Below are positions 6,147 to 8,032 of a stretch of 8,032 nt of DNA, one piece after another (position 1 is the first letter of the stretch; every line of letters begins with the position of its first letter). The position numbers and the translations under genes are program-made. This stretch comes from Christensenella sp. UBA3700. Its GTDB lineage: Bacteria; Bacillota; Clostridia; Christensenellales; UBA3700. Location of the stretch: contig DFIJ01000056.1 of the NCBI GenBank assembly GCA_002372775.1, positions 1-8,032 of the forward strand, read 5' to 3'. Under the pieces are notes generated by a model. The model did not search any database. It was not told the DNA's origin and worked only from the letters and a program-made list of their open reading frames with translations.

Positions 6147-8015
6147 TTATTTTCTCTTTTTTGGATTTTTATTCTTGTTTAAACCGTAAATATTAGCAAC
6201 AGAATGAGGCTTTATTTGAGCTCCTTTTGGTCTTACTAAACACTTAGGACCATTGCCAATCAAATCTAATCTTCCAGCCTTTTGAAGTGCCTCAACTACT
6301 AAGTCATAATTCTTTGGATTCTTGTACTGAATAAGCGCTCTTTGCATTGCCTTTTCATGAGGATTAGTTACAACATAAACTGGCTTCATATCTCTTGGGT
6401 CAACACCTGTATAGTACATGCAAGTAGAGATTGTTGATGGTGTTGGATAGAAGTCTTGTACTTGCTCTGGCATATACCCAATGTCTCTTAATTTCTCTGC
6501 TAGAATAATCGCATCCTTTAGGGTTGAGCCTGGATGTGATGACATTAGATATGGTACAAGATATTGCTTAATTCCAATCTTTTGATTCATTGCATTGTAT
6601 TCAGAAACGAACTTTTCATAAACCTCGTTTGATGGCTTTCCAAGCAATCTCAAAACGTTATTAGAAACATGCTCTGGAGCTACCTTTAATTGACCAGAAA
6701 CGTGATATGTACATAGTTCTTTTAGGAATTCCCTACTTTTATCTGCAAGCAAATAGTCGAATCTGATACCAGATCTTATGAATACTTTTTTTACTTTTGG
6801 CAAAGCTCTAAGTTCTCTTAAAAGTGCAATATAATCTGAGTGATCCGCATTCAAGTTTTTACATGGAGTTGGGAATAGACATTGCTTATGAGGACAAGCT
6901 CCTCTCTTTAATTGCTCCTTACATGCAGGATGTCTAAAGTTCGCAGTTGGACCACCAACGTCATGAATATATCCTTTAAAATCTTTGTCTTGAGTTAACA
7001 ATTTTGCTTCATCAATAATTGATCTATGAGAACGTGTTTGTATAATTCTACCTTGATGGAAAGTAAGAGCGCAGAAGCTACATCCACCAAAACAACCACG
7101 ATTGCTGATAAGGCTAAATTTAACCTCGTTGAATGCTGGAATACCACCATCTTTATCGTACATAGGATGCCAGTTTCTCATATATGGCAAATCATATACA
7201 GCATCCATTTCTTCTTCAGTTAAAGGCTTAGCTGGTGTGTTCTGTACAACATATACTCCATTTGGATATGGCTCTGCTAATTTCTTTCCTGAGAAAGCAT
7301 CAACGTTTGAATATTGAACACTAAAGCTCTTTGCATAATTTAACTTATCTGCTTTAAGTTCATCATAACTTGGAAGGATAATAACATCTTTTAGAAGTTC
7401 CTTATTCTTAGTCTTATAAACTGTACCAGGAATAAATGTAATCTCTTCAACTGGAAGTCCGCTATTTAATGCGTCTGCAATTTCAACAATGGATTTTTCA
7501 CCCATACCGTATGATACTAAACTTGCTTGTGAATCTAAAAGAATAGAACGCTTTAGAGAATTTGACCAATAATCATAATGCGCAAGTCTTCTTAGTGAAG
7601 CTTCTATGCCACCTATTACAATTGGAATTTCTTTGTAAGTATGTCTAATCAAGTTTGAATAAACAATAGTTGCGTAGTCTGGACGTTTACCCATTTCACC
7701 TTTAGGGGTGTACAAATCTTGTTCTCTTCTCTTTTTAGAAACAGAATAGTGATTAACCATGGAGTCCATATTACCAGAAGAAACAATAAATCCAAGTCTT
7801 GGCTTACCAAAAACATTAATTGAACTGTCATTTTTCCAATCAGGTTGAGGAATTATACCTACCTTATAACCTTTGCTTTCCAAGATTCTTGAAATAATAG
7901 CTGGGCCAAATGAAGGATGATCAACATAAGCATCGCCAATGACGTAGGCAAAGTCTACTTCATTCCATCCTTTATCTAACATCTCTTGTTTTGTTGTAGG
8001 CAAAAATCCACTCAT
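6147..8015 (-). CDS. ygiQ: YgiQ-family radical SAM protein
   Basis: This 622-residue protein belongs to the widespread YgiQ (UPF0313) radical SAM family, whose reaction is not known to me. The N-terminal family-specific region (about 1-290) opens with FLPTTKQEM and contains VIGDAYVDHPSFGPA at 25-39, PIVIGGIEASLRRLAHYDYW at 131-150 and VVQNTPAKPLTEEEMD at 256-271. The radical SAM core follows, with the 4Fe-4S cluster motif CFGGCSFC (Cys308, Cys312, Cys315) and the later GIRFDYLL, KVAPEHVS and PYLMSSHPGS. The C-terminal region (about 500-622) holds QDFYPTPSTISTCMYYTG and ends in a lysine-rich tail. Four further cysteines (365, 374, 379, 385) follow the core motif and might hold a second metal site. 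Length is typical. The ATG has GGAAG at seven bases, and its promoter would lie outside the window. The next gene, metF, is 97 bases away, with no clear functional link. Confidence 0.95.
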   Translation of the reverse strand: MSGFLPTTKQEMLDKGWNEVDFAYVIGDAYVDHPSFGPAIISRILESKGYKVGIIPQPDWKNDSSINVFGKPRLGFIVSSGNMDSMVNHYSVSKKRREQDLYTPKGEMGKRPDYATIVYSNLIRHTYKEIPIVIGGIEASLRRLAHYDYWSNSLKRSILLDSQASLVSYGMGEKSIVEIADALNSGLPVEEITFIPGTVYKTKNKELLKDVIILPSYDELKADKLNYAKSFSVQYSNVDAFSGKKLAEPYPNGVYVVQNTPAKPLTEEEMDAVYDLPYMRNWHPMYDKDGGIPAFNEVKFSLISNRGCFGGCSFCALTFHQGRIIQTRSHRSIIDEAKLLTQDKDFKGYIHDVGGPTANFRHPACKEQLKRGACPHKQCLFPTPCKNLNADHSDYIALLRELRALPKVKKVFIRSGIRFDYLLADKSREFLKELCTYHVSGQLKVAPEHVSNNVLRLLGKPSNEVYEKFVSEYNAMNQKIGIKQYLVPYLMSSHPGSTLKDAIILAEKLRDIGYMPEQVQDFYPTPSTISTCMYYTGVDPRDMKPVYVVTNPHEKAMQRALIQYKNPKNYDLVVEALQKAGRLDLIGNGPKCLVRPKGAQIKPHSVANIYGLNKNKNPKKRK

Positions 8016-8032
8016 ATTATTTCTTCCAAACT

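Noticed and set aside
7649..7831. 60-residue minus-strand frame inside ygiQ
   Set aside because: Out-of-frame shadow of ygiQ, with no domain and no distinct start signal.

Overview
The window is AT-rich and gene-dense. All seven genes lie on the minus strand, so reading order runs from high to low coordinates. Tryptophan is encoded by TGG in the places checked, so the standard code fits. Good Shine-Dalgarno sites (AGGAG, GGAAG), TATAAT-like boxes, very short gaps and the protein types suggest a low-GC Bacillota species, probably an anaerobic clostridium-like organism. This is inference; there is no rRNA or other marker to fix the taxon.

Layout in reading order: (1) 8015-6147, a YgiQ-family radical SAM protein of unknown function. 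(2) A 97-base gap carrying a plausible sigma-A-type promoter. (3) 6049-2252, a tightly overlapping three-gene methionine cassette: metF, a stand-alone cobalamin-dependent methionine synthase reactivation protein, and a short metH that lacks its own C-terminal reactivation domain. (4) A 58-base stretch holding a -10 box and two inverted repeats. (5) 2186-6, a second compact cluster: a Lrp/AsnC-family regulator, a class I PLP aminotransferase, and a cyclophilin-type peptidyl-prolyl isomerase.

The methionine cassette forms a small pathway. MetF makes 5-methyltetrahydrofolate, MetH moves the methyl group through cobalamin to homocysteine, and the separate reactivation protein should restore oxidised cobalamin with AdoMet and an electron donor. 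Neither a flavodoxin nor another reductant is encoded here. In the second cluster the Lrp/AsnC protein probably controls itself and the adjacent aminotransferase in response to an amino acid.

I see no mobile element, CRISPR array, tRNA, rRNA, recognisable riboswitch or prophage gene, and no clear case for a new multi-gene system. The points most worth following are the split MetH, the palindromes at both promoters, the unusual start of the aminotransferase, and the extra cysteines in the uncharacterised YgiQ protein. No stretch longer than about 100 bases lacks a gene.
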